A DNA stretch of 64,000 bases from Siccirubricoccus soli. Lineage in GTDB: Bacteria > Pseudomonadota > Alphaproteobacteria > Acetobacterales > Acetobacteraceae. Positions 34,344 to 43,233 of this stretch are shown piece after piece. The notes beneath the pieces were generated by a model. It made no database searches. It was not told the origin of the DNA and saw only the letters and a list, made by a program, of their open reading frames with translations. The stretch lies in assembly GCF_024178315.1 (NCBI RefSeq), contig NZ_JAMZIK010000030.1, positions 90,663 through 154,662 of the forward strand, given 5' to 3'. Position numbers and translations under genes: made by a program. Position 1 is the first letter of the stretch. Each line of letters opens with the position of its first letter.

Positions 34344-35393
34344 TCAGATCAGGAACACGCCCTTGCCGGTGTTCTGCTGGTCGAAGAGCTTGTAGGCCTC
34401 TTCCGCTTGGTCGAGCTTCCACTGGTCGGTGAACAGCTTGTCCACGTTCAGCTTGCGGTCGATGATGAAGCGCGCGCACTCCGCCTGGCCGACATTGGAG
34501 AAGGTCCAGGAGGCGATGACCGTCGCCTGCCGCCGCAGCATGTCCGGCGAGACGTCGATCGTCACCTCGCCGCCCTCGCCGACGAAGCAGCAGGTGCCCC
34601 AGACCTTCAGCGCGCGGATCGCCTGGATGCGCGCCTGAGGCGAGGAGGAGGTGTCGAGGGTGAGGTCGGCGCCGAGGCCGTGGGTCAGCTCGCGGATCGC
34701 CTCCACCGGGTCGGCGTTGGAGGGGTTGATGGTCTCCGCCGCACCGAATTCCCGCGCCCGCTCCAGCCGCTGCGGCGAGATGTCGAGGGCGATGACGCGC
34801 GCGCCCATGGCGGCGGCGAGCTGCGTTGCAGAGAGGCCCACCGGGCCCTGGCCGAAGATGGCGATGGTGTCGTTGCCGGAGATGTTCATCCGCCGCAGCG
34901 CGCCATAGGCGGTGCCGGTGCCGCAGGAGATCGCGGCGCCGGCGGTGAAGCTCAGCTCCTCGGGCAGCGGCACCAGGGTGTTGGCCGGCACGCACATGTA
35001 GTTGGCATGGCCGCCATGGCTGTTGTTGCCATAGACCTTCACGCTGGTCTTCTGGCAGAGCTGCTGCCAGCCGGTGCGGCAATGGTTGCAGGTGGTGCAG
35101 CCCTGGTAGTGGTGCACCATCACCCGTTGCCCGACCTGCGCCTGGCGCGGATCGACGCCCGGCCCGATGGCGGCGACGACGCCGCAGGGCTCGTGCCCCG
35201 CGATGGTCGGGCCGGTGGGGGTGGCGAGGCCGTTGTTCTGCCGCACGCCCTTCGGCCGGCGATACTGCTTCAGGTCGCTGCCGCACATGCCGGAGGCCTT
35301 CATCTCCAGCACCACCTCGCCGAAGCCCGGGGTGGGGTCCGGGAAATTCATGATCTCCAGCTGCCGGTCGCCGGTGAACACCACGCCACGCAT
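34344..35393 (-). CDS. Zinc-dependent alcohol dehydrogenase (MDR family)
   Basis: A 349-aa medium-chain dehydrogenase. Catalytic-zinc ligands are Cys37 (GMCGSD) and the His-Glu of TIAGHEPCGVV. The structural-zinc cysteines are in GCTTCNHCRTGWQQLC. The cofactor-binding motif is IAIFGQGPVGLSATQLAAAM, with an Asp after the second strand (VIALDIS) favouring NAD+. Oxidises an alcohol or polyol; substrate unknown. GGAGGAAG precedes the ATG. It is divergent from the penicillin acylase gene across about 140 bp. Confidence 0.92.
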   Translation of the reverse strand: MRGVVFTGDRQLEIMNFPDPTPGFGEVVLEMKASGMCGSDLKQYRRPKGVRQNNGLATPTGPTIAGHEPCGVVAAIGPGVDPRQAQVGQRVMVHHYQGCTTCNHCRTGWQQLCQKTSVKVYGNNSHGGHANYMCVPANTLVPLPEELSFTAGAAISCGTGTAYGALRRMNISGNDTIAIFGQGPVGLSATQLAAAMGARVIALDISPQRLERAREFGAAETINPSNADPVEAIRELTHGLGADLTLDTSSSPQARIQAIRALKVWGTCCFVGEGGEVTIDVSPDMLRRQATVIASWTFSNVGQAECARFIIDRKLNVDKLFTDQWKLDQAEEAYKLFDQQNTGKGVFLI

Positions 35394-35533
35394 CGCGCTT
35401 CCTCCTCGCTTGCTTGGGCGGGATGCTAAGCAGGTTCGCGCCGACTGGAAACCGCCGGCGTGATGCGGCCAGCCGGAGACGCAGCACGGCGGTGCGCCCC
35501 GGCCGCGGTGGACGAGTGCCCGGCGCTTCGCGC

Positions 35534-37969
35534 ATGGTGCGCCGCATGGACGCCCCCCTGTCGAGTTCCGGTTCCGCTGCGCGCCGGAGGCGACCGCGGC
35601 ACACCCGCCGCCTGCGCTCCGGCTGGCGCTGGGTCTGGCGGGGCCTCGCCCTGCTGGTGCTGCTGCCCCTGCTGCTGGCCGGTGCCGCCGCGGGGGCGCT
35701 GTGGTGGAGCCTGCCGACGCGGGAGGCGACGCTCACCCTCCCCGGCCTCTCCGCCCCGGTGGAGGTGGCGTTCGACACCCATGGCATCCCCCGCCTGCGC
35801 GCCGCCAACGAGCGCGATGCGGCGATGGCGCTCGGCCTGCTGCATGCGCGGGACCGGATGTTCCAGATGGAGCTGATGCGGCGCGGCGCCGCCGGCCGGC
35901 TGGCGGAGCTGGCCGGCGGCGCGGCGCTGCGCAGCGACCGGCTGGTCCGCACCCTCGGCCTCGCCCGGCGGGCCAGGGAGGATCTCGCCACCCTGCCGCC
36001 CGAGACGCGGGGCGTGCTGGAGGCCTATGCCACCGGGGTGAATGCCTGGATCGCCGCGCGCGGCCGCTTCGCCGCGCCCGAGTTCATCGCCCTCGGCGCG
36101 CCGGAGCCCTGGGCGCCGGAGCATTCCCTGCTCTGGGGCAAGATCATGGGCCTCTGGCTCTCCGGCAATTGGCGGGAGGAGCTGGACCGCGCCCGCCTCG
36201 CCACCCTCCTGCCGCCGGAGCGCCTGGCCGCGCTGACGCCGGAGGACCACACCCCCGGCCGACCGGACCAGGCGGTGCCGGAGCGCGGCGCCTTCCGGGA
36301 TGAGGGCCATCTCGCCCGCCTCGCCGCCGCCCTGCCCCGCTTCCCGGAGCCCTTCACCCTGCCCGGCTCGGCCAGCAATGCCTGGGCGGTGACCGGAGCG
36401 CACAGCGCCTCCGGCGCGCCGCTGCTGGCCAACGACCCGCATCTCGGCTTCCAGGCGCCCATCCTCTGGTACCTGGCGCGGGTGGAGCTGCCGGGCGGCC
36501 GGTTCCTCGCCGGCGCCACCGCGCCGGGCGTGCCCTTCATGGTCATCGGCCGCAACGAAAGCCTGGCCTGGGGCTTCACCACCACCACCTCGGACACCCA
36601 GGACGTCTTCGTCGAGCGGCTGGCCGGCGAGGGCAGCTACGCGGCGCCCGGCGGCCCGCTGCCCTTCGCGGAGCGGCGGGAGGTCATCGGGCTGCGCGGC
36701 GATGCCCCGGTGCCGCTGCGGGTGCGGGAGACGCGGCACGGGCCGGTGATCTCCGACCTGGATGCCGAGCCGCCGCGCGACACGGTGCTGGCCGTCGCCA
36801 TGGCCAACCTGGCGCCGGGCGATACCGCCGCCGCCGGGCTGCAGGCGCTGAACCGGGCGCGGAGCCTGGAGGCGGCGCGGGAGGCAGCGGCGCTCATCAC
36901 CACCCCCTCGCAGAACCTGATGGTCGCCGAGGCTTCCCCGGGCGGGGGGCGGATCGGGCTGTTCCTCACCGGCCGCACCCCGCTGCGCCGGGCGGGCGAC
37001 GGCACCCTGCCCGTCCCCGGCTGGGATGGCAGCCATGACTGGCTGGGCTGGGTGCCCTTCGCCGAGCTGCCGCATGTCGTCGCACCCGAGACCGGCGTGC
37101 TGGCCAATGCCAACAACCGCGTGGCGCCGCCGGACCACCCGGTCTTCCTGGCGCATGACTGGCCGGCGGATTGGCGCTTCCGCCGCATCGGCCAGCTGCT
37201 CGGCGCGGCGCCGCGGCAGGATGCGGCAGGCTTCGCCGCCATGCAGATGGACACCGTCTCGCTCTTCGCCCGGGCGGCGCTGGCGGAAGACGGGGTGCTG
37301 CGCCGCCTGCCGCGCCCCTCCGGGGCGGCGGGGCAGGCGCTGGACCTGCTCCTGGCCTGGGATGGCGATGCCCGCGCCGACCGGCCGGAGCCGCTGATCT
37401 TCAACGCCTTCGCCCGCCAGCTCGGTCGGCTGGCCCTGGCGGCGGGCGGGGTGCCGCCCGGGGCCTGGGAGGCGCGGAGCCGCTTCCTCCTGGGCCTCCT
37501 CTCCCCCGGCGCCGATGCCGCCGCCTGGTGCGCCGGCGATTGCGCCGCCCTGGCCGGGCGGGCGCTGGACGCGGCGGTGGCCGACCTCGCCGCCAGCCAG
37601 GGCCCGGACCCCGCCGCCTGGCGCTGGGGCGCGCTGCACCGGGCGCGGTTCGAGCACCCGCTGCTGCGCGCCATTCCCCTCCTGCGGGACTGGGCGCGGC
37701 GGGAGGTGCCGACCGGCGGCGATGCCGAGACGGTCGCCCGCGGCGGGATGGGGCCTGGCAGCTTCACCCATGTCCATGGCGCGGGGCTGCGGCTGGTGGC
37801 CGACCTCGCCGCCCCGGCCGGGATCCGGGCGATCATCGCCACCGGCCAGTCCGGCCATCCCCTCTCCGCGCACTGGGCGGATCTGCTGCCGCTCTGGCAG
37901 GCGGGCGGAACGGTCTCCCTGGGCCCGGAGGCCCCGGCGGAGGGCGGGCGGCTGAGCCTGCGGCCGTGA
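35534..37969 (+). CDS. Penicillin acylase family (Ntn hydrolase) protein
   Basis: An 811-aa periplasmic or envelope N-terminal nucleophile amidase, made as a precursor that cleaves itself into alpha and beta chains. An N-terminal hydrophobic anchor (GLALLVLLPLLLAGAAAGAL) follows an Arg-rich start. The alpha part has GIPRLRAANERDAAMALGLL and HARDRMFQMEL. The new beta-chain N-terminus is Ser281 in PGSASNAWAV. LLANDPHLGF and GFTTTTSDTQDVF are typical of the beta chain. Members cleave penicillins or N-acyl-homoserine lactones; which applies here cannot be told. The start is uncertain (ATG 35534 or 35546; the frame is open to 35414). Confidence 0.9.
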   Translation: MVRRMDAPLSSSGSAARRRRPRHTRRLRSGWRWVWRGLALLVLLPLLLAGAAAGALWWSLPTREATLTLPGLSAPVEVAFDTHGIPRLRAANERDAAMALGLLHARDRMFQMELMRRGAAGRLAELAGGAALRSDRLVRTLGLARRAREDLATLPPETRGVLEAYATGVNAWIAARGRFAAPEFIALGAPEPWAPEHSLLWGKIMGLWLSGNWREELDRARLATLLPPERLAALTPEDHTPGRPDQAVPERGAFRDEGHLARLAAALPRFPEPFTLPGSASNAWAVTGAHSASGAPLLANDPHLGFQAPILWYLARVELPGGRFLAGATAPGVPFMVIGRNESLAWGFTTTTSDTQDVFVERLAGEGSYAAPGGPLPFAERREVIGLRGDAPVPLRVRETRHGPVISDLDAEPPRDTVLAVAMANLAPGDTAAAGLQALNRARSLEAAREAAALITTPSQNLMVAEASPGGGRIGLFLTGRTPLRRAGDGTLPVPGWDGSHDWLGWVPFAELPHVVAPETGVLANANNRVAPPDHPVFLAHDWPADWRFRRIGQLLGAAPRQDAAGFAAMQMDTVSLFARAALAEDGVLRRLPRPSGAAGQALDLLLAWDGDARADRPEPLIFNAFARQLGRLALAAGGVPPGAWEARSRFLLGLLSPGADAAAWCAGDCAALAGRALDAAVADLAASQGPDPAAWRWGALHRARFEHPLLRAIPLLRDWARREVPTGGDAETVARGGMGPGSFTHVHGAGLRLVADLAAPAGIRAIIATGQSGHPLSAHWADLLPLWQAGGTVSLGPEAPAEGGRLSLRP

Positions 37970-38029
37970 GCGACATGACAGATTCGAGTGGTTGATTTCC
38001 CGGCGCCGCACCGTGAGACTGGCGGGGAA

Positions 38030-38803
38030 ATGCTGCAACGCCCACCCCGACGGCCGCAATTCTTCTACACGACAGCCCCCCTGCCCTGCCCCTACCTGGC
38101 CGGCCGGACGGAGCGGAAGGTCGTCACCGAGCTCACCGGGCCGGAGGCGGAGGCGCTGCATGACCGGCTGTCCCGCGCCGGCTTCCGCCGCAGCCACAAC
38201 ATCGCCTATTCGCCGGTCTGCCCCGGCTGCAGCGCCTGCATCCCCATCCGCATCCTGGCCGAGGCGTTCGAGCCGAACCGGGCGCAGCGGAAGCTCGGGA
38301 AGATCAACGCCGACATCGCCGGCTTCGAGATGCCGGCCCGCGCCACCGCCGAGCAATTCGCCCTGTTCCAGCGCTACCAGCGGGCCCGCCACGGCGAGGG
38401 CGACATGGCGGCCATGGGCTTCTACGACTACCGCGCCATGGTCGAGGACACGCCGATCACCACCGGGATGATCGAGTTCCGCGACGGCCGCGACGTGCTG
38501 CTCGGCGCCTGCCTGACGGACTGGCTGAGCGACGGGCTCTCCGCCGTCTATTCGTTCTATACGCCGGAGGCGGAGCGACGCTCGCTCGGCACCTGGGCGA
38601 TCCTCTGGCTGGTGAAGCGGGCGCAGCAGCTCGGCCTGCCCTTCGTCTATCTGGGCTACTGGGTCCCGGAGAGCCGGAAGATGTCCTACAAGAGCCGCTT
38701 CCGCCCGAGCGAGGTGCTGATCGGCGGGAGCTGGCGCGTGCTGCAGGAGGAGGAGCGGGCGCCCGAGCCGATCGACTGCCAGGTGAAGGAGTCGATCGGC
38801 TAG
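38030..38803 (+). CDS. bpt: Aspartate/glutamate leucyltransferase (Bpt), N-degron pathway
   Basis: Transfers Leu from tRNA to N-terminal Asp/Glu (or to oxidised Met/Cys), marking proteins for ClpAP through ClpS. The 257-aa product matches the family: PQFFYTTAPLPCPYLAGR, ERKVVTELTG, AGFRRSHNIAYSPVCPGC and SACIPIRI (metal/haem-type cysteines), and the C-terminal YLGYWVPESRKMSYKSRFRP. The ATG at 38030 is chosen because the family begins just before PQFFY and GGCGGGG precedes it; GTG at 37988 is in frame. It follows the acylase gene by 60 bp on the same strand. Confidence 0.92.
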   Translation: MLQRPPRRPQFFYTTAPLPCPYLAGRTERKVVTELTGPEAEALHDRLSRAGFRRSHNIAYSPVCPGCSACIPIRILAEAFEPNRAQRKLGKINADIAGFEMPARATAEQFALFQRYQRARHGEGDMAAMGFYDYRAMVEDTPITTGMIEFRDGRDVLLGACLTDWLSDGLSAVYSFYTPEAERRSLGTWAILWLVKRAQQLGLPFVYLGYWVPESRKMSYKSRFRPSEVLIGGSWRVLQEEERAPEPIDCQVKESIG

Positions 38804-38862
38804 AGCAGCCTCCGAGCCGAGGGATCACGGCGTGAGCCCTCGGCTCAAAGATAAGCTGCTCT
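38802..38862. repeat. REP-like nested hairpin after bpt, likely terminator
   Basis: Inner 10-bp perfect stem GAGCCGAGGG (38814-38823) / CCCTCGGCTC (38837-38846), bracketed by AGAGCAGC (38802-38809) / GCTGCTCT (38855-38862). It begins at the bpt stop. The AGAGCAG ends match those of the adjacent 107-bp repeat, so it looks like a half-unit of that family; it may also end bpt transcription. Confidence 0.6.
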
Positions 38863-38872
38863 GGATATTGAT

Positions 38873-38979
38873 CTGGAGCATGCTGCGTTCGCTTGCGCTC
38901 ACGCAGCATGCTTCAGGCCGTTGTTTTGCGAGCATCTACACGCGTTCAGATGAGGCCATCTGAACGCGATCTGCTCTAG
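38873..38979 (-). repeat. 107-bp two-hairpin repeat, copy B
   Basis: Inverted relative to copy A and of exactly the same length. It starts CTGGAGCATGCTGCG and ends GATCTGCTCTAG, with the GGCCGTTGTTTTGCGAGC connector conserved. The differences from copy A are mostly within hairpin loops, as expected if structure is kept. Confidence 0.8.
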
Positions 38980-39130
38980 GCACCTGCCTCCGCTGGGGCG
39001 GCCGGCCGCGCATCGCCGTCGCCGCACCGGTCTCCCGGCCTGCCGCGCGAGACGCGGCCCCGGGCCCGCGCCGCGGAACGATCCCGCCGCGCCGGTAGCG
39101 GGCGGCGCCGCGCAGCGCCACATTGGGGCG

Positions 39131-39637
39131 ATGGCTCCGCAGATCCACCTGGCCGAGGCGCCCGACGGCGCGCTGACCTATGCCGTCCCCCTCGCCCCCG
39201 AAGCCCTGCCCCCGGTCCGCCCGGAGGAGTTGCTGGAGGCCTGGCGCCTGGCCCGCCGCGCCGCCGCCCTCCGGCAATGGGGGCCGCGCCGCGTGCTGCT
39301 CTTCCCCCGCCCGGATGGGGAGATGACGGAGCTGGCCATCGCCGACCCCGATGCCGGCTGCTGGGCGGAGGCGATCGACCGCGCCGCGGGCCTCGACACC
39401 ATCGGCGGCCTCGCCCTCTGCCTCCGCCTGCTGGCGCTGGTGGAGGTGCTGACACGGGCGCCGAGCCTCGCCGCGCTGTTCGAGGTGACGGCGGAGGGGA
39501 TCGAGATGCACCCGGCCCTGCTGGCCGCGGCCGCCGCCCTGCCGCTCGACGCCGCGGCGCGGTTCGACGAATCCAGGCTGCGCAGGCTATTGTCACGCGC
39601 CTTGCCGGAGAGTGGCGCGCCGCGCCGCATAGCCTGA
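39131..39637 (+). CDS. Hypothetical protein, conserved-looking
   Basis: A 168-aa soluble product with no membrane segment or signal. It starts with a short beta region (QIHLAEAPDGALTYAVPLAP), has RRVLLFPRPDGEMTELAIAD, then Ala/Leu-rich helices (LALCLRLLALVEVLTRAPSL and LLAAAAALPLDAAARFDE). No family recognised. It is followed by the lipoprotein and exporter genes on the same strand, and spacing of 11 bp to the next start suggests an operon. Codon use is the normal GC-rich pattern, supporting a real gene. Confidence 0.65.
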   Translation: MAPQIHLAEAPDGALTYAVPLAPEALPPVRPEELLEAWRLARRAAALRQWGPRRVLLFPRPDGEMTELAIADPDAGCWAEAIDRAAGLDTIGGLALCLRLLALVEVLTRAPSLAALFEVTAEGIEMHPALLAAAAALPLDAAARFDESRLRRLLSRALPESGAPRRIA

Positions 39638-39648
39638 AAGTCTCCCCG

Positions 39649-40002
39649 ATGATCCGCGACCATTCCCTGCTCCCCTGCCTGCTGGCTGTCGGGCTGCTCG
39701 CCGGCTGCGCCGGCGGCCCCGACCCGGCGGTGTCGCCCATCGCCACTCCGCGCACCGCCCCCGACAGCCAGGCGGAGCAGACCGCGCTGGCCAATGCCTG
39801 CCGGCAGGAGGCCGACCGGATCGTCGCCACCCGCGACCGCGGCCAGCTGATGCGGGAGGATGAGCGGGACAGCCGCGTCGGCAGCCAGACCTCCATCTTC
39901 GCCCAGCGCGCCGAGACCGACCGGCTGGGCCGGATCTTCGAGCGGGACCGCATCGCCTCGGATTGCGTCGCGCAGAACGCCCGCAGCGCCCCGCAACGGT
40001 GA
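39649..40002 (+). CDS. Small lipoprotein
   Basis: A 117-aa predicted lipoprotein: signal segment HSLLPCLLAVGLLAGC with the lipobox LLAGC, then a Pro-rich linker and a charged helical region (LANACRQEADRIVATRDRGQ and RLGRIFERDRIASDCVAQNA). The helical part contains two cysteines that may pair. Function unknown. The stop overlaps the GTG start of the exporter gene (GTGA), so the two are translationally coupled. Anchoring in the outer membrane is probable, since no Asp follows the lipid-bearing cysteine. Confidence 0.75.
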   Translation: MIRDHSLLPCLLAVGLLAGCAGGPDPAVSPIATPRTAPDSQAEQTALANACRQEADRIVATRDRGQLMREDERDSRVGSQTSIFAQRAETDRLGRIFERDRIASDCVAQNARSAPQR

Positions 40003-41258
40003 AGCCCGGCAGTTCCGGCGCCGGCTCGCGCTTCGGCTCCCTGGGCCGGGCGCTGGCGCAGCGTGACGCACAGCTTTTCTTCGCCGCCTCGGTGGTGTCC
40101 TGGACCGGGCTCTGGGTGCACCGCATCGCCGTCGCCTGGCTGGCCTGGGAGCTGACGGCGAGCGCCTTCTGGGTCGGCATGGTCGCCTTCTCCGACCTGG
40201 CGCCGGCGGTGGTGTTCAGCCCCATCGCCGGGGCGATCGCCGACCGGGTGGATCGGGTGAAGCTGACCATGGCCTCCCAGGCGGTGATCGCGGTGGAGGC
40301 GGCGACGGTGGCCACCACCCTCGCCACCGGCCATCTTTCCATCGGGCTGCTGCTGCTGCTGGAGATGACCTCCGGCACCGCCGCCTCCTTCGCCCAGCCG
40401 GCGCGGCAGAGCCTGATGCCGGCACTGGTGCCGCGCGCCGAGCTGCCGGCGGCCGTCGCCTGCAATTCCTTGTGCTTCAGCGTGGCAAGGCTGATCGGCC
40501 CGGCGATTGCGGGCCCGCTGATCGCCTGGGGCGGGGTGGTGCCGGCGGTGGCGCTGAATGCCTGCGCCTATGCCTTCGCCTGCCTCAGCATGCTGGGGCT
40601 GCGGGTGGACGCCGCGGAGCGCCGCGGCCATGCGCCGGAGGGCAGCATGCTGGCCGAGGTGATGGCCGGCTTCCGCTATGTCGGCCGGCATCCCGGCATC
40701 CGCCCGCTGCTGATCTTCGCCGCCACGGCCAGCGTGCTGATGCGCGGGGTGCAGGAGATCCTGCCGCCCTATGTGGAGCGGCTGTTCCACCGCGGCCCGG
40801 ACGGGCTGGCGATGCTGACGGCGGCGATCGGCCTCGGCGCGCTCTTCGCCGGGCTGTGGGTGGCGAATCGCGGGCGGCTCACCGGGGCGACGGCGCTGTC
40901 GGTGGGGGCGGTGGCGGTGCAGGCAGTGGCGACGGTCGGCTTCGTGGCGACCGGCTACTTCCCCTTTGCCCTGCTCTGCGCGGCGGTGCTGGGGGCGGCG
41001 GCCTCGGTGCATGGCATCTCCACCCAGACGCTGATGCAGAGCGCGGCGGACCATTCCATGCGGGGGCGGGTGCTGAGCCTCTGGGGCATGGTCACGCGGG
41101 CCTGCCCGGCGAGCGGGGCCCTGGCGCTGGGCACGGCGGGGGAGGTGTTCGGGCTGCGGATGCCGACCATCATCGCCATGCTGCTGGCGCTGGGGGTGGC
41201 CGCCTGGGCGGCGGGCCGGCTGCCGGTGATGGTGCGGGAGCTGGAAGTCCCGCACTGA
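39999..41258 (+). CDS. MFS exporter, EntS/MFS_3 type
   Basis: A 419-aa major facilitator with about 11-12 hydrophobic helices, of the group that includes the enterobactin exporter EntS. Family blocks are FAASVVSWTGLWVHRIAVAW, FSPIAGAIADRVDRVKL, FAQPARQSLMPALVP and ILPPYVERLF, with GIGLGALFAG-like AIGLGALFAGL. The GTG start overlaps the lipoprotein stop by four bases. The exported compound cannot be inferred from context. No siderophore biosynthesis gene is adjacent, although a siderophore receptor lies 6 kb to the right. Confidence 0.85.
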   Translation: MKPGSSGAGSRFGSLGRALAQRDAQLFFAASVVSWTGLWVHRIAVAWLAWELTASAFWVGMVAFSDLAPAVVFSPIAGAIADRVDRVKLTMASQAVIAVEAATVATTLATGHLSIGLLLLLEMTSGTAASFAQPARQSLMPALVPRAELPAAVACNSLCFSVARLIGPAIAGPLIAWGGVVPAVALNACAYAFACLSMLGLRVDAAERRGHAPEGSMLAEVMAGFRYVGRHPGIRPLLIFAATASVLMRGVQEILPPYVERLFHRGPDGLAMLTAAIGLGALFAGLWVANRGRLTGATALSVGAVAVQAVATVGFVATGYFPFALLCAAVLGAAASVHGISTQTLMQSAADHSMRGRVLSLWGMVTRACPASGALALGTAGEVFGLRMPTIIAMLLALGVAAWAAGRLPVMVRELEVPH

Positions 41259-41522
41259 TTTCATTCCCCACGAAGTCGCTGCGCGCCCTCGCGGGGCCCC
41301 GGATGCGCACAGGCGGCCCGGGGCCTTCCGCGGCCAAGCCACGGAAGGACAACGGGCAGCGACCTTCGACAGGCGGAGCAGGGGCTGGACCCGCAGCGCG
41401 CGGCGAGGCCCCCCTTGCATAAATGATTAGCAGGCTTATGTTCACTCTGCTGATTCTCCCTAAGGTGCGGTCTTCGCTGCCCCTGACCGGTGGCGCCCCC
41501 GCCCTCGCCCTGCTCATCGCCG

Positions 41523-41966
41523 ATGCCCGACACCCTCCTCACCCTGCTGCATGAAGTCGCCCATCTCAGCCGCACCCGGGCGGACCGCCTGGCCCGCGCC
41601 CAGGGGATGAGCCGCGCCCAGTGGATCGCCCTGGTGAAGCTGCGCCAGCGCGACGGGATGACCCAGAGGGACCTGGCGGAGCTGCTGGAGGTGGAACCCA
41701 TCTCGGCCGGCCGCCTGGTGGACCGCCTGGCCGCCCGCGGCCTGATCGAGCGCCGTGCCGACCCGGCCGACCGCCGCATCTGGCGCCTTCACCTCACCCC
41801 GGCGGCCGCGCCGGTGCTGGCGGAGATCGAGGCCGTCCGCGCCGCCTTCTCGGCCGAGGCGTTGCAGGGGATCGACCCCGCGCTGTGCGAGGCCGCCGCC
41901 GCCGCGTTGCAGGCCATGAAAGCCAACCTCCTGGCCGCCGAGCCCGAGACCGGCACGGCGGCTTGA
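41523..41966 (+). CDS. MarR-family transcriptional regulator
   Basis: A 147-aa winged-helix regulator. The DNA-binding part is visible as MTQRDLAELLEVEPISAGRL (helix-turn-helix) followed by VDRLAARGLIERRADPADRR (wing), with helical dimerisation segments at both ends. It precedes an EmrA-EmrB pair by 18 bp and is the likely local repressor, relieved by drug-like ligands. The ATG at 41523 is used; GTG at 41490 is in frame. An AT-rich patch at about 41418-41450 is a likely promoter for the whole cluster. Confidence 0.9.
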   Translation: MPDTLLTLLHEVAHLSRTRADRLARAQGMSRAQWIALVKLRQRDGMTQRDLAELLEVEPISAGRLVDRLAARGLIERRADPADRRIWRLHLTPAAAPVLAEIEAVRAAFSAEALQGIDPALCEAAAAALQAMKANLLAAEPETGTAA

Positions 41967-41984
41967 CTCCCAAGGACCCAAGAG

Positions 41985-43085
41985 ATGCCTGAAGGCTCCC
42001 TCCGCACTCCGGCGGCGGCCGATGCCGCCTCCCCTGCCGCTGCCGAAGCGCCCAGACGTCAGCGCCGCTGGCTGCGCCCCGTCCTGATGCTGGGCGGCAT
42101 CCTCATCGTGTTGGTCGGCGCCGGCGCCGCCTGGCTGAATGGCGGCCGCTACGCCGGCACCGACGACGCCTATGTGCAGGCCGACAAGCTGCTGCTGGCC
42201 ACCGATGTCGCCGGCATCGTCCAGCGCATCGCGGTGAAGGAGGGCGACGGCGTCCGCCAGGGCCAGGTGCTGGTGGAGCTGGATTCCGCGCCCTTCCGCC
42301 ATGCGCTGGACCAGGCGCAGGCGCAGCTCCGCCAGGTGGCGCTGAACCTCGCCTCCATGCAGGCGGACTACCAGCGCATGCTGCGCGACATCGCGGCGCA
42401 GGAGGCGGCGGTGCAGCTCGCCCAGGTGCAGTTCGACCGGCAGGCCCAGCTCCTCGGCACCAGCGCGGCGCTCAGGGCGAATTACGACCAGGCGCGCTTC
42501 GGCCTGGCCCAGGCGCGGCAGCAGCTCGAATCGCTGAAGGCCCAGGCCCAGGTGCAGCTCGCCAAGCTCGGCGGCGATGCCGAGGCGCCGGTGGAGCAGC
42601 ACCCGGACTACCTGGAAGCCGCGGCGAAGGTCGCGGAGGCGCAGCGGCAGCTCGACCACACCGTGCTGCGGGCGCCCTTCGCTGGCGTGGTGACCCAGGT
42701 CTCCACCCTGCAGCCCGGCCAGTATCTGGCGGCGGCGACGCCCGCCTTCGCCCTGGTTTCCGCCGAGCATCTCTGGGTGGATGCGCTGCCGAAGGAGACC
42801 GACCTGACGCATGTGCGCCCGGGCGACCCGGCCACCGTCACCATCGACACCTATCCGGGCGTGACCTGGCAGGGCGAGGTGGAAAGCATCAGCCCGGCCT
42901 CGGGCGCCACCTTCAGCGTGCTGCCGGCGCAGAACGCCTCCGGCAACTGGGTGAAGGTGGTGCAGCGCATCCCGGTGCGCATCCGGGTGGAGCAGAAGCC
43001 CGGCATGCCGCAGCTCCGCGCCGGGATGAGCGCGGTGGTCTCGATCGACACCGGGCATGAGCGGCATCTGAGCGACCTGTTCTGA
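41985..43085 (+). CDS. emrA: HlyD-family efflux adaptor (EmrA-like)
   Basis: A 366-aa periplasmic membrane-fusion protein. It has one N-terminal transmembrane helix (VLMLGGILIVLVGAGAAWL), the biotinyl-lipoyl half-motifs around TDDAYVQADKLLLATDVAG and HTVLRAPFAGVVTQV, a helical hairpin (about 100-210, heptad-like Gln/Ala/Leu) and a beta-barrel domain. It links the EmrB pump to an outer-membrane channel. No TolC-type gene is adjacent, so the channel is encoded elsewhere. It is 18 bp after the MarR gene and 148 bp before emrB. Confidence 0.92.
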   Translation: MPEGSLRTPAAADAASPAAAEAPRRQRRWLRPVLMLGGILIVLVGAGAAWLNGGRYAGTDDAYVQADKLLLATDVAGIVQRIAVKEGDGVRQGQVLVELDSAPFRHALDQAQAQLRQVALNLASMQADYQRMLRDIAAQEAAVQLAQVQFDRQAQLLGTSAALRANYDQARFGLAQARQQLESLKAQAQVQLAKLGGDAEAPVEQHPDYLEAAAKVAEAQRQLDHTVLRAPFAGVVTQVSTLQPGQYLAAATPAFALVSAEHLWVDALPKETDLTHVRPGDPATVTIDTYPGVTWQGEVESISPASGATFSVLPAQNASGNWVKVVQRIPVRIRVEQKPGMPQLRAGMSAVVSIDTGHERHLSDLF

Positions 43086-43233
43086 GAGGGCGAGGGATGG
43101 CGGCCGGCGCCCTTTCCATCCCTGCCCCTTCCCTTCCCCGCGCGGGGAAGGGCGAAGCCCTTGGCGTCGCCGGCCCGTGCGCTGCGGGGCCGGCGCCCCT
43201 CCCCCCCAATGACGCGCCGCATCAGGTGACATC

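Noticed and set aside
35426..38392. Very long minus-strand open frame (988 codons) opposite the penicillin acylase and bpt genes
   Set aside because: It is a shadow created by GC-rich third positions; the plus strand has complete recognised proteins, and the minus product is Gly/Arg/Gln-rich without domains.
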